This document shows, piece after piece, positions 8,286-16,897 of a stretch of 64,000 nt of DNA. Position numbers and translations under genes: made by a program. The DNA lies in assembly GCA_041658205.1 (NCBI GenBank), contig JBBAAO010000001.1:2170001-2234000 (forward strand), written 5' to 3'. This stretch comes from Bacteroidota bacterium (GTDB lineage: Bacteria > Bacteroidota > Ignavibacteria > UBA10030 > UBA8401). Under the pieces are notes generated by a model. It was not told the DNA's origin. It saw only the letters and a list, made by a program, of their open reading frames with translations, and ran no database searches. The stretch's first letter is position 1; each line of letters starts with the position of its first letter.

Positions 8286-10748
8286 TTATTTCATCAAGAT
8301 CAATTTCTTCGTTGCAGTAAATTGTTCATTGTTCGATCCGGTTGCTTCAATACGATAGAAGTATATACCGGAAGCGACCTGTGATACGCTATTGGCAGCA
8401 TTCCATACTGTGTGGTATACGCCGGCATTAACTTCTCCATAGAATATTGTCGCAATCCGTTGCCCAAGAACATTATATACATTCAAGGTCACTCTGCTGT
8501 CGAATGGAACTGAGAATCGAATGGTTGTGGATGGATTGAATGGATTTGGATATGCATTGTCGAGCGCAAATGCAGTCGGTGTTGACAATCCTTCTTCACG
8601 TACCGGCAGTGCTACATCGGAACGTCGCAATGAAGCACCATTCAGTAACTTTCCCCAGTTCGAATAATTCGACGCGTCTGGTGTACTGTCCCCGGCTGCC
8701 GCATCAAATCTCCAATAACCGCGCAAATCTGTAAACTTTGGGTGACTTGCAATGTTGCTGCTGTTAAACATCCATCCCCGTAATGTCGCTGAATCCAACG
8801 CGGTTCCCCAAATACGGACTTCATCAATGTAACCGCCGTATTTATAACCCCAGGAATAATTTCCGGTACCATCCTGACCGATATACAGATCATAATCGGT
8901 ATCGATACTTTTCACAGTGGAAATATCTGCACTCTTTTTTAAGACACCATCGGAATATGCCCGCGCAAAATTTGATGACCGATCGACGACAACAGCAATA
9001 TGATGCCATTGTTCATTATTGATCACAGCAATATCATCCATATCCGCGCGATGTTTTGCATCTGTATTGATTCCGCCATCACCGATATTGTACTGCCATA
9101 CTCCGCCTGCGTCAAGTGCAATAGCCCATCCCGCGTTGCCTCCTGAACCCCAATCTTTGTTACTGATGATAGCAGGGTCACCGCTCCACACCCGTAAAGG
9201 TTTGATCCATGCTTCAACGGTAAAACTTTTTGTGGAATCGAATTTATATTGTTGTTTCAACGGAATACGAACGTTCATATTCGCATCTGTTCCATCCAAC
9301 AAAACCGATGAGCCGCCTTTACCGGTACCGAGATCTGAAAAGACATCAACGGCTCCCAGCGTAGAAACAGTTGAGCTATCTACCCAGCGATTCCACATCT
9401 GCACCTGTGCGATCTCAATCATATTGGAGTGACTGCCCGCCGTCTGTGTACCAATAAGCAACGAACCGAGTTTCCCATTAGCAGCAGGAATCAGTGTGAA
9501 CCGTCCTGCGGGAAGAACAGATTGTTGTGAAACTTTTTTTCCATCTATATAATATGTTGTAATTTTTCCCCCATCAACTGCCATAATCATACGATGCCAT
9601 TTTTTTGCAGCTACGACTGTACTGTCAGAATATCCAAGAGTATCGCATCCCACTTTCCCAGCAGCATTAATTGCGAATTCAGCCGGCGATACATTCGTTG
9701 AATCCGTTTGAAGAAGATCGTACGCCTGTGAAAGATCCGGAAGTTTAAAATCTACAAGCACCGACCAGCTATTGGTTTTCCCGTTTGCCACAACTCCATT
9801 TGCTGTGATACTGTGGTTTAACTGCAGGTATTGACCGCTTTGAAGTTGAACGGCATTGAAATCCGGTTTCGGTCCCGCAACAGTTTTTAATGTGCCGGCT
9901 CCTTTCAATACCAATGTACCAGTTCCGACTGTTGGTTTTAGAACATTGGCGGCATCGGTCATATCAAAAATACTGACAGGATCTTTTGCTTGCACAAGAT
10001 AGCCATAGCCTCCCATTGTACTAATCTGTGTCACTGTTAATGTTGTGTCATATAACGCTATCTCCGCAACATCTATTTCACCATTATCTCCATCATCATC
10101 ACCAAAGAAGAGCAGTTCGTCCAATCCATTCACCGATTCAAGCGCCTGGTTATTATCGGCAGTCATTGGACTTCCTTTATGCAGAAGGTTTCCATCAAGA
10201 TATAAATTGAATTCCACGCCAATATTTGCCACAACAACTAGACGGTACCAGCGGCCAACCATGATTGAGTCAAAGGAATACCCTGGCGTAGCACGTCCAA
10301 TATTATGGCCGCGTGAGGTGGTTGCATTTCGAATAAATAAATCACCATCCGTTGTGTTGGTCGGATCAGTTTGATAGAACGTTCTCCAATCACCTCTGCT
10401 GTTAATTCGAAAATCGATAATCATGGAATATCGATTTACTTTTTTCAAAGTATCACTTGTGCCATTAGCTTGTAATCCCGGCGTAGCCCGTAAAAAATTA
10501 AATTTGGGAACATGAATTGCTTTGTTGGCAACTGTCGGTCCATCAATCGAGATAATGGTTTCCGTTGCAGGTGCGTTTTTGTCTTTCACCAACGCCGTCC
10601 CGACTGCTGCTGCAAACGGTGCACCTGTATTATCAAAGGTCCAATGTCCTTTGAGGTTTTTTGTCGGAATTGCGGAAGGGAGTATTTGAGATGAAGCAAT
10701 CGATGAACTGATGATTGTAATGATGAATAGTGTAAACAACTGTTTCAT
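8286..10748 (-). CDS. Secreted triple LamG-like protein with T9SS sorting domain
   Basis: A signal peptide (about 1-21, ending SSIASSQ) is followed by three concanavalin/LamG-like modules: about 30-255 (GHWTFDN opening, like the neighbouring array), about 260-465 (a second copy of the same kind) and about 480-690 (a classical LamG: FTVEAWIKPLR, EQWHHIAVVVDR, GGYIDEVRIWGTAL). A T9SS sorting domain closes it (NAYPNPFNPSTTIRFSVP near 735, ending KKLILMK). No enzyme domain is seen; it looks like a multivalent glycan-binding surface protein. It starts 11 bp after the PPIase gene, making it the last gene of the five-gene TonB operon, and shares its first module with the separately transcribed LamG-like genes to its left. 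Confidence 0.88.
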   Translation of the reverse strand: MKQLFTLFIITIISSSIASSQILPSAIPTKNLKGHWTFDNTGAPFAAAVGTALVKDKNAPATETIISIDGPTVANKAIHVPKFNFLRATPGLQANGTSDTLKKVNRYSMIIDFRINSRGDWRTFYQTDPTNTTDGDLFIRNATTSRGHNIGRATPGYSFDSIMVGRWYRLVVVANIGVEFNLYLDGNLLHKGSPMTADNNQALESVNGLDELLFFGDDDGDNGEIDVAEIALYDTTLTVTQISTMGGYGYLVQAKDPVSIFDMTDAANVLKPTVGTGTLVLKGAGTLKTVAGPKPDFNAVQLQSGQYLQLNHSITANGVVANGKTNSWSVLVDFKLPDLSQAYDLLQTDSTNVSPAEFAINAAGKVGCDTLGYSDSTVVAAKKWHRMIMAVDGGKITTYYIDGKKVSQQSVLPAGRFTLIPAANGKLGSLLIGTQTAGSHSNMIEIAQVQMWNRWVDSSTVSTLGAVDVFSDLGTGKGGSSVLLDGTDANMNVRIPLKQQYKFDSTKSFTVEAWIKPLRVWSGDPAIISNKDWGSGGNAGWAIALDAGGVWQYNIGDGGINTDAKHRADMDDIAVINNEQWHHIAVVVDRSSNFARAYSDGVLKKSADISTVKSIDTDYDLYIGQDGTGNYSWGYKYGGYIDEVRIWGTALDSATLRGWMFNSSNIASHPKFTDLRGYWRFDAAAGDSTPDASNYSNWGKLLNGASLRRSDVALPVREEGLSTPTAFALDNAYPNPFNPSTTIRFSVPFDSRVTLNVYNVLGQRIATIFYGEVNAGVYHTVWNAANSVSQVASGIYFYRIEATGSNNEQFTATKKLILMK

Positions 10749-10759
10749 AGATAATTCTC

Positions 10760-12334
10760 CTATGGTTCATTGTTCGAAGTTGTGCCGTTATTATTTTTTT
10801 GTATCTTAAAAATATTTTTTAGTCTTGAGATTTCATTCCGCCATTCATTACCGACCGATGGAAAAGCGGGAACATCCATGCCACCTCGAACAAAAGAAAC
10901 CGGCATGTTCCGCGATGTTAATGGTCCATCCATACGAATCGTATCAAGAACAGATCTATTCAATTTCGGGTGATAGAGATTAACAAAAGAATCAATTTTT
11001 TGAATGAGAAAATTTTGATCCTTGCGCACAATATATGGCCGGACATTACTATCCGGAGCATCATGATCAACAATATTTCGCTGCAAAGTAAATTTCAATC
11101 GATATTCTTCATAGAGCCATTTATCATTCCACACCCGAAGTTTTTCTAACGATTCCGGATCGTTTCGATAATTTCGTTCCATTCCGATTTTTCCCAAATA
11201 GTAATCACGGACGGAAGCAGCAGTATACGCAGCGAACGCCGCAAACGGCTGATTGAATTCCTTCATGATTTTACGCAGCGGAATCATCCGAGCAATTTCC
11301 ATAAGAGAAAATTGCTTATCGATCGTCGTCACTAGAATTCGGGATTGTTCTTTTTTGAATGATTGCAGATTCGGATAAGAATCACTTGACTTCTCAAGTG
11401 CAGTAAAAAAATCAATAGCGTTTAATGGTTCCGAACCGTACCATTCTTTGGCTGCTTGTACTAAAATATTCAACGCAGCAGTATTTGTTTTCACATTCTT
11501 TGGTTCCATCAATGCTGCAACATATGCCTTTCGTGCAGCCATCCGTTTTCTGGCAAAGATAATCTTTTTGGATGTGGGAATAGAATTTATTAACTGAGTG
11601 GTTGTCATACCGCCGCGGCGAATATCAACAATTTGCAGCAGGTAAAATGCTCCGTCATATTCAATGGGAGTGGATATTTTTCCGACCGGAAGACTTTTAA
11701 TTGCTTCATAGAATTTCGGTTCAATCTCTGTCCATCGCACATAATCAGACTCGAGCTGAAGCGCTACTCCTTTGAGTTCAGGGTTTTGTTTCATCAGTTG
11801 TTGTACAACAGCGCCATATCCATCGCGCTGCATTTGTGCCTGAATCTTTTCTGCGCGTTCCCTGCTCGGCTCCATCCAATACCGGAATTTAAATGTCACG
11901 AGCGATTTCATTGTCTCTTCGTTCGCTTCATCATCGGTCACCGTAATTCGCGAATCGACATCCGTTGTGATTACCTGCTCAACAACGGCATTTCGCAGAA
12001 ATTCATCTAGTAATTGTTCAATACGGTTATTTTTTTGAAATCCAAGACGAGAGGCTTCTTGCGCAAGAATTTTTTCCGCAAGCATGGCAGTCAATACGCT
12101 GTATAATTGATCGCGTGAAGTTGTGCCTTGTTTGATCACCGGATGGACTGTCTCAAATGCTTGTTGAAGTTCGGAGAGTGTTATATATGAACCGCCGACG
12201 ACCGCAACGACGGAATCAGATAATTGAACGGTCCGTGTTAAATCTGCCGGTTGACGCACCATCCATATTACTGCTATTCCAACAGAAAGGATTGCAAGGA
12301 CAACTACGAATGAAATGGTTTTCTTCAGCTTCAT
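10760..12334 (-). CDS. Membrane-anchored SurA/PpiC-like peptidyl-prolyl isomerase
   Basis: A periplasmic chaperone-like protein. The start at ATG 12334 (MKLKKTISFVVVLAILS) gives one N-terminal membrane anchor (about 5-24) and leaves a 14-bp gap to the upstream gene; a 25-codon longer reading would overlap that gene and put basic residues before the anchor. After the anchor comes a SurA-N-like helical region beginning VAVVGGSYITLSELQQAF, then a parvulin-like part (about 125-250) with VGKISTPIEYDGAFYLLQIVD. The long helical C-terminal half resembles chaperone domains of SurA/PrsA-type proteins. Its place between the PorV-like and LamG genes suggests it helps fold or sort the outer-membrane components of this operon. 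Assignment to the SurA/PpiC superfamily is confident, the specific client is inferred. Confidence 0.82.
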   Translation of the reverse strand: MKLKKTISFVVVLAILSVGIAVIWMVRQPADLTRTVQLSDSVVAVVGGSYITLSELQQAFETVHPVIKQGTTSRDQLYSVLTAMLAEKILAQEASRLGFQKNNRIEQLLDEFLRNAVVEQVITTDVDSRITVTDDEANEETMKSLVTFKFRYWMEPSRERAEKIQAQMQRDGYGAVVQQLMKQNPELKGVALQLESDYVRWTEIEPKFYEAIKSLPVGKISTPIEYDGAFYLLQIVDIRRGGMTTTQLINSIPTSKKIIFARKRMAARKAYVAALMEPKNVKTNTAALNILVQAAKEWYGSEPLNAIDFFTALEKSSDSYPNLQSFKKEQSRILVTTIDKQFSLMEIARMIPLRKIMKEFNQPFAAFAAYTAASVRDYYLGKIGMERNYRNDPESLEKLRVWNDKWLYEEYRLKFTLQRNIVDHDAPDSNVRPYIVRKDQNFLIQKIDSFVNLYHPKLNRSVLDTIRMDGPLTSRNMPVSFVRGGMDVPAFPSVGNEWRNEISRLKNIFKIQKNNNGTTSNNEP

Positions 12335-12348
12335 GATATTCGATTCAA

Positions 12349-13404
12349 TCAGAACACAACCCCAACCGAAACTCGTTGAGCATTTCCTAACAATCCCCAT
12401 TCGGACCACGAATAGTCAAGCCGTAAACCAAAATTGGATTGTTCCACAAAATAGTCTACGCCACCGCCGAGTGTCAATCCATTAATGTGGTCACGTTCGA
12501 ACATATTTTCGTATCCCGCTCGAAGAAAGAAAAGATTAAAAACGGAATATTCCCCTCCGAACGATACACTTTCCGTAGCATTACTGGGATGTGTAACGTC
12601 CGCAGATACGACAAGTGAACCGAACGATTCGAGTTCCATTTCATAGGCGATACCAAAGCGAAATGAAAGAGGCATTGCATAAGAATTTGTAGAATAGGTT
12701 GCTTCCACCCTGTCAAAATTATAATGGTTTTTATCAGGATCGACCGTAATGGAAAGCCGATTTCCTCTTAACTGTAATTCCGTACCAAAATTGCTGAGAT
12801 TAGCGCCGAGCGTTAAACCTTTCAATTCTGTTTTGTAGAGAATTCCCATATCAACGGCAAAACCGGAAGATGTTACCGACCAAATACGTTCCTGCACATA
12901 TTTTCCGGTAATACCAAAAGCAAAGCGATCTGTTAATGCCATAGAATAGGTCAATCCAAATGCGATATCTCGGGCATCGTATAATTCTCCCGTACCATCT
13001 GGCTGGTCAATCGTTCGAACTTTTTGGGCTTCACCAAAATCGAGTGTATTAAAACTCAATCCGACGGATGCATTCCAATCTGACAGTGGTATAACCATTC
13101 CAGCAAACTGATGATTCCTTTTCCCAATCCAATTATTTTGCATAATCTCAACCTGCATTGAAGTAGCCCACGCAACACCGGCGGGATTCCAATACAAAGC
13201 GGTTGGATCGTTCGACAATGCTGTATACGCATTTCCTAAAGCAGCAGCACGGGCACCAATTCCAATTTCTAAAAATGCAGCGGCAGACGTTCCAACACCG
13301 GAAACGTCTGATTCAAAAGTCACTTTACCAGGACCCTTCTCTGCCTTACCGATTGATGCCACGACAATAAATATAATAATCCAAATTTGTTGTTGTTTGC
13401 TCAT
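12349..13404 (-). CDS. PorV/PorQ-family outer-membrane beta-barrel protein
   Basis: A 351-residue exported barrel. The signal peptide is short (about 1-20) and the mature start carries the family hallmark: FLEIGIGARAAALGNAYTA followed by SNDPTALYWNPAGVA. The remainder is a series of alternating amphipathic strands (for example VGLSFNTLDFGE, GLTYSMALTDRFAFGITGKY) ending in an aromatic VSVGVVF, typical of outer-membrane barrels. In Bacteroidota, PorV shuttles T9SS cargo and PorQ acts in the attachment complex; paralogues embedded in individual operons are common in this phylogenetic neighbourhood and their roles are less clear. Its ATG overlaps the TGA of the 1158-residue gene by four bases, so the two are translationally coupled. 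Confidence 0.88.
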   Translation of the reverse strand: MSKQQQIWIIIFIVVASIGKAEKGPGKVTFESDVSGVGTSAAAFLEIGIGARAAALGNAYTALSNDPTALYWNPAGVAWATSMQVEIMQNNWIGKRNHQFAGMVIPLSDWNASVGLSFNTLDFGEAQKVRTIDQPDGTGELYDARDIAFGLTYSMALTDRFAFGITGKYVQERIWSVTSSGFAVDMGILYKTELKGLTLGANLSNFGTELQLRGNRLSITVDPDKNHYNFDRVEATYSTNSYAMPLSFRFGIAYEMELESFGSLVVSADVTHPSNATESVSFGGEYSVFNLFFLRAGYENMFERDHINGLTLGGGVDYFVEQSNFGLRLDYSWSEWGLLGNAQRVSVGVVF

Positions 13405-16400
13405 TTGATCACCGCAAGTTTTCCGATTCTTTTTCCAATTTCAGGCGCTTCTACTACCCAAAGATATACACCATGAGTTACTTCAAGTCCATCTTTTGTC
13501 CGCAAGTCCCATGGTTCACGACTATTTTCTACTGACGAACTATGATTGATAACCCGAACTAACCGTCCGCTCGATGTGAAAATCGAAATAGTACATGTGG
13601 AAGGAAGATTAACAAAATCGATTCTGCGGTCTCCTCTTCCTGCATCAAGGCTGACAAGATGCTGTTCCAAACTGCTCGCTGCAACATATGGATCGGGAAT
13701 AGTATAAATATTGGCAAGTTCATTCTTTACATTTGATACGTTGACGAAATTGCCATTAATTTTAAAATCAAAGTAAGCATTCCGATCGAACGGCTTCGTT
13801 GTCCTTAACCGAAATACACTTCCAATAGCGGGGGAAACATATTGAGGTGATGGAATAGTCGACGGATATGCAAAATCGATAACCCATAATCGCCTGTTGA
13901 GTTCACTGGTAATCGCAACCTGATCTCCATTGCTTAAGATACCTTTAAACGCAGCAGTTCCAGTCTCGGTCAACCGGAAGTTTACTTGATATGTACTCTC
14001 TGGATATGTTACATCCCAGATTTGATAATTTGTGACAATATTGTTCAACGATGTATCAGCATTTGGCCCTACTACACGAATTTCGTAATCGCGTGCCGAA
14101 GGAAATCCACCAAATCCTGTCGCCTTTGGGGTTCCGACAAGATTATTGACACTATCTTTCCATTTTACTGAACTAATTCCGACAGTATCGTTGTTGCGCA
14201 AAGTGATTTTAAAACCTTCGTAGAGTAATTCATTCACTGCATCAGGATTAGGATAGGTCAAGCTCATTAACAGACTATTGGTTGTAGTATTGTGAAGCTT
14301 TACCTTTTTTGTTAAACCGGTAAATTTGCCGCTGTATGTGCTGGATGAACTATCATCTTCAAATGTTATGCGATACGAGTTTCCGGAATGCACTTTGTAT
14401 GGTTCAAATATTTCAACACCGATTGAACCATACGTGCTGTCTGTATTGCTCTTGATACCTTCAGAAGAAAGCGTCGGATAAATATACCCAGATGCTGATC
14501 CCGACGGAGTCACGATGGCAATATTACGATCAGCTGAAACAGGCCGCCCAAGATCATCCAGAAGAATATTGGCAGAACATTCTGTCGGAGAAATAATCGC
14601 AAGCCCTGCACGATCCGTCAATCCTCGTGCAAAAAAGTCCGAATCATATCCGCGATCGACAGAAACAACTGCGTAATAGTATACTCGTCCATTTTGCACA
14701 TTGTTGTCGATAAAATAATGACGAATACCGGTATCCGTTCCCATGTTGTATGATATCCCTAAGTCGCTTGCCTGATTAATCTCACTGCCAATACTAACCG
14801 GATGCACACCTGATAATCCATTTTTTATATCGAAAATCGCTTCGGGACGAAACAAGAGTGGATTTCCGTACGCATCGGTAATTGTTTTAATGTCATCAAA
14901 GGAAGGATTGGTACTTTTATAAATATAGTATGCTTCAAAGTCAGCACCATAGATTGCATCTTTTGACCGCTCGGCAATGGCATCCCACCGGAGGACCACT
15001 TTTTTATCAAATACTTGAAAGCTTACCGTCGGAACACGAGGCGGACTTGCAAAGTTATAATCATGATCATAAATAACCTGCATCGTTTTTTTATTGCGCA
15101 GAATATCCGCTTTATCGTTTCCGAACAAAAGTGCAATCGCATATCGCTGTGCGTTCGATCGACCGCTGTCTATTGATACTTCACCCGATCCATATATCCA
15201 GCTGATGTCGCGATCATATCCGGGAACGGTGATGTATTGGCCGGGGACGATTTCCTTATTCCAGAACAATTCATCATCATATAATGCATTATTCACATCG
15301 GTAAGGTAAAACGAAGTCAAGCCGACTTGATCCGATTCATCATTGTCGGTAAAGCCGAAGTTTGGTTCGCCATGATCCGGCTTTGCATTACCTTCAGTGC
15401 CATTCGCATCAGGACCTGTATAATCATTCTGTTCGGGACCTATACCGTCTGATCCGACATCATCGTTGATCGGTTCAAAATCGAGTCTGCCGTTTGCGTT
15501 TTTATCTTCTCCCGCATCCAGCACACCATTCCTATTCGTATCTTCAGTGGTCCACACTCCATCATTATTCGTATCCGAAAATTTACTCCAGTCGGCATCC
15601 TCATCCAAAGCATTTCCCTGTGATTCGTCTATAAGGCCGTCGCCATCATTATCTTTTCCATCATTCGATATTCCGGGACTTTCCAAGAACGCAAAACCAA
15701 AATATCCTAGAGGCAAACCAAGGTTCGAAACGTCTCCATCACTCCATGCATACGTGATATCATCAACATTGTCGAAGCTGGCATTATCACCTGAGAGTGA
15801 TCCTCCCATATCCGGATCAACAAACATTCCAACGATGGAGCGTTTTAATTTTTTCCCAAAGTTTGTTATGTCGAAAATGTTAATAAGAATATCTTCCGCT
15901 AACCGTGCTGACCATTGATATCCTCTTGTTTCTACCGTTACACCCAAACCGCGTCTGCCGTTTGGAAAAGGTCTTTTTGAAAGTGAATCTTCAAATGGAT
16001 AATAGGAAAATTCATCATTCTCCCGGTCATCCGCTGCGTAATACGATTCCTGATCTGCCCGAACATATGCACCAAATTCTCCATTCCATCTGCCGTCACG
16101 GATACTTGGGACAAGTGTATCTTTTTCATTTCGTGAATCACCGGGAAATGTTTGCGGAGCCCACACTTTTGGCCACGTTTGTTTTAAATGACTCATCGCC
16201 GGCCAGTTCGGAGTATTAATCAATTCTTTATCAAGAATTCCGTTTGCGTTGAAATCTTCTGCCGTCTGTAAGAGTCCATCATTCTCTCCAAAATCATTGG
16301 TGTTTGGAATTCCGTCTACTCCAACGTCTTCCGAAATTCCTCCATATTTCCAAGCAAGCGAATTGGTTGATCGGTCATTAAAATATCCGGGCAGTGGTTG

Positions 16401-16877
16401 AAATTGATAAGTATGCGAAGCATCGGGTGCAAAGTCTCCCCCCTGTCTTCGATACGATTCTGAGATGATCGCAATAGAATCACCGTTTGTATTCACAACT
16501 TTCGCGCCAACGAAAAAAATAAATGCGTAACCGTACTGCGTTCCACTCCCTTTCGGCCAGATTGCCAACGAACTGCCGCCAAGATAATTATAAGATAGTG
16601 AGGTGTTATTAATAAACCCGGTCTCAATTAAATTACCGTTGTGTTTTCCATAACGAAGGTATTGTGCATTGCCAATAGCCGCTGACACTTTGGAGAGAAA
16701 TTGCGGAGAATATAGATTTCGAGAATTTCGTGGCGAAACGGATTGTCCCTTGTTATTGTACTTTTCGACATCAGCCGCACTGCGTTGTGACATTGCCCTG
16801 TCAGTTGAAAGAACAGCGAGGATGGCAAGAAGAAGAACATGAACTCTTGAAAATACTATTCGATTATATTGTTTCAT
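13401..16877 (-). CDS. Large secreted protein with calcium-binding-like aspartate loops (SusD-position partner)
   Basis: This 1158-residue exported protein (signal peptide about 1-30, ending RAMSQ) sits where a SusD would be expected, directly after the TonB receptor. Around residues 185-225 and 395-515 there are runs of Asp/Asn/Gly-rich loops (SNDGKDNDGDGLIDE, DTNRNGVLDAGEDKNANG) like dockerin/thrombospondin-3 calcium sites. FN3-like stretches follow (about 600-700). The C-terminus (ISIFTSSGRLVRVINHSS to KRIGKLAVIK) has the strand pattern of a T9SS/FlgD-Ig sorting domain but lacks the YPNPFNP signature. It shows no resemblance to SusD TPR helices. I do not recognise a named family; a surface-exposed ligand-binding role is inferred from its operon position. 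Confidence 0.85.
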   Translation of the reverse strand: MKQYNRIVFSRVHVLLLAILAVLSTDRAMSQRSAADVEKYNNKGQSVSPRNSRNLYSPQFLSKVSAAIGNAQYLRYGKHNGNLIETGFINNTSLSYNYLGGSSLAIWPKGSGTQYGYAFIFFVGAKVVNTNGDSIAIISESYRRQGGDFAPDASHTYQFQPLPGYFNDRSTNSLAWKYGGISEDVGVDGIPNTNDFGENDGLLQTAEDFNANGILDKELINTPNWPAMSHLKQTWPKVWAPQTFPGDSRNEKDTLVPSIRDGRWNGEFGAYVRADQESYYAADDRENDEFSYYPFEDSLSKRPFPNGRRGLGVTVETRGYQWSARLAEDILINIFDITNFGKKLKRSIVGMFVDPDMGGSLSGDNASFDNVDDITYAWSDGDVSNLGLPLGYFGFAFLESPGISNDGKDNDGDGLIDESQGNALDEDADWSKFSDTNNDGVWTTEDTNRNGVLDAGEDKNANGRLDFEPINDDVGSDGIGPEQNDYTGPDANGTEGNAKPDHGEPNFGFTDNDESDQVGLTSFYLTDVNNALYDDELFWNKEIVPGQYITVPGYDRDISWIYGSGEVSIDSGRSNAQRYAIALLFGNDKADILRNKKTMQVIYDHDYNFASPPRVPTVSFQVFDKKVVLRWDAIAERSKDAIYGADFEAYYIYKSTNPSFDDIKTITDAYGNPLLFRPEAIFDIKNGLSGVHPVSIGSEINQASDLGISYNMGTDTGIRHYFIDNNVQNGRVYYYAVVSVDRGYDSDFFARGLTDRAGLAIISPTECSANILLDDLGRPVSADRNIAIVTPSGSASGYIYPTLSSEGIKSNTDSTYGSIGVEIFEPYKVHSGNSYRITFEDDSSSSTYSGKFTGLTKKVKLHNTTTNSLLMSLTYPNPDAVNELLYEGFKITLRNNDTVGISSVKWKDSVNNLVGTPKATGFGGFPSARDYEIRVVGPNADTSLNNIVTNYQIWDVTYPESTYQVNFRLTETGTAAFKGILSNGDQVAITSELNRRLWVIDFAYPSTIPSPQYVSPAIGSVFRLRTTKPFDRNAYFDFKINGNFVNVSNVKNELANIYTIPDPYVAASSLEQHLVSLDAGRGDRRIDFVNLPSTCTISIFTSSGRLVRVINHSSSVENSREPWDLRTKDGLEVTHGVYLWVVEAPEIGKRIGKLAVIK

Positions 16878-16897
16878 CTAGATGAATTTTCTTTAGT

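Noticed and set aside
9019..9432. 137-codon open frame on the plus strand
   Set aside because: Antisense to the third LamG module of the 8286-10748 gene.
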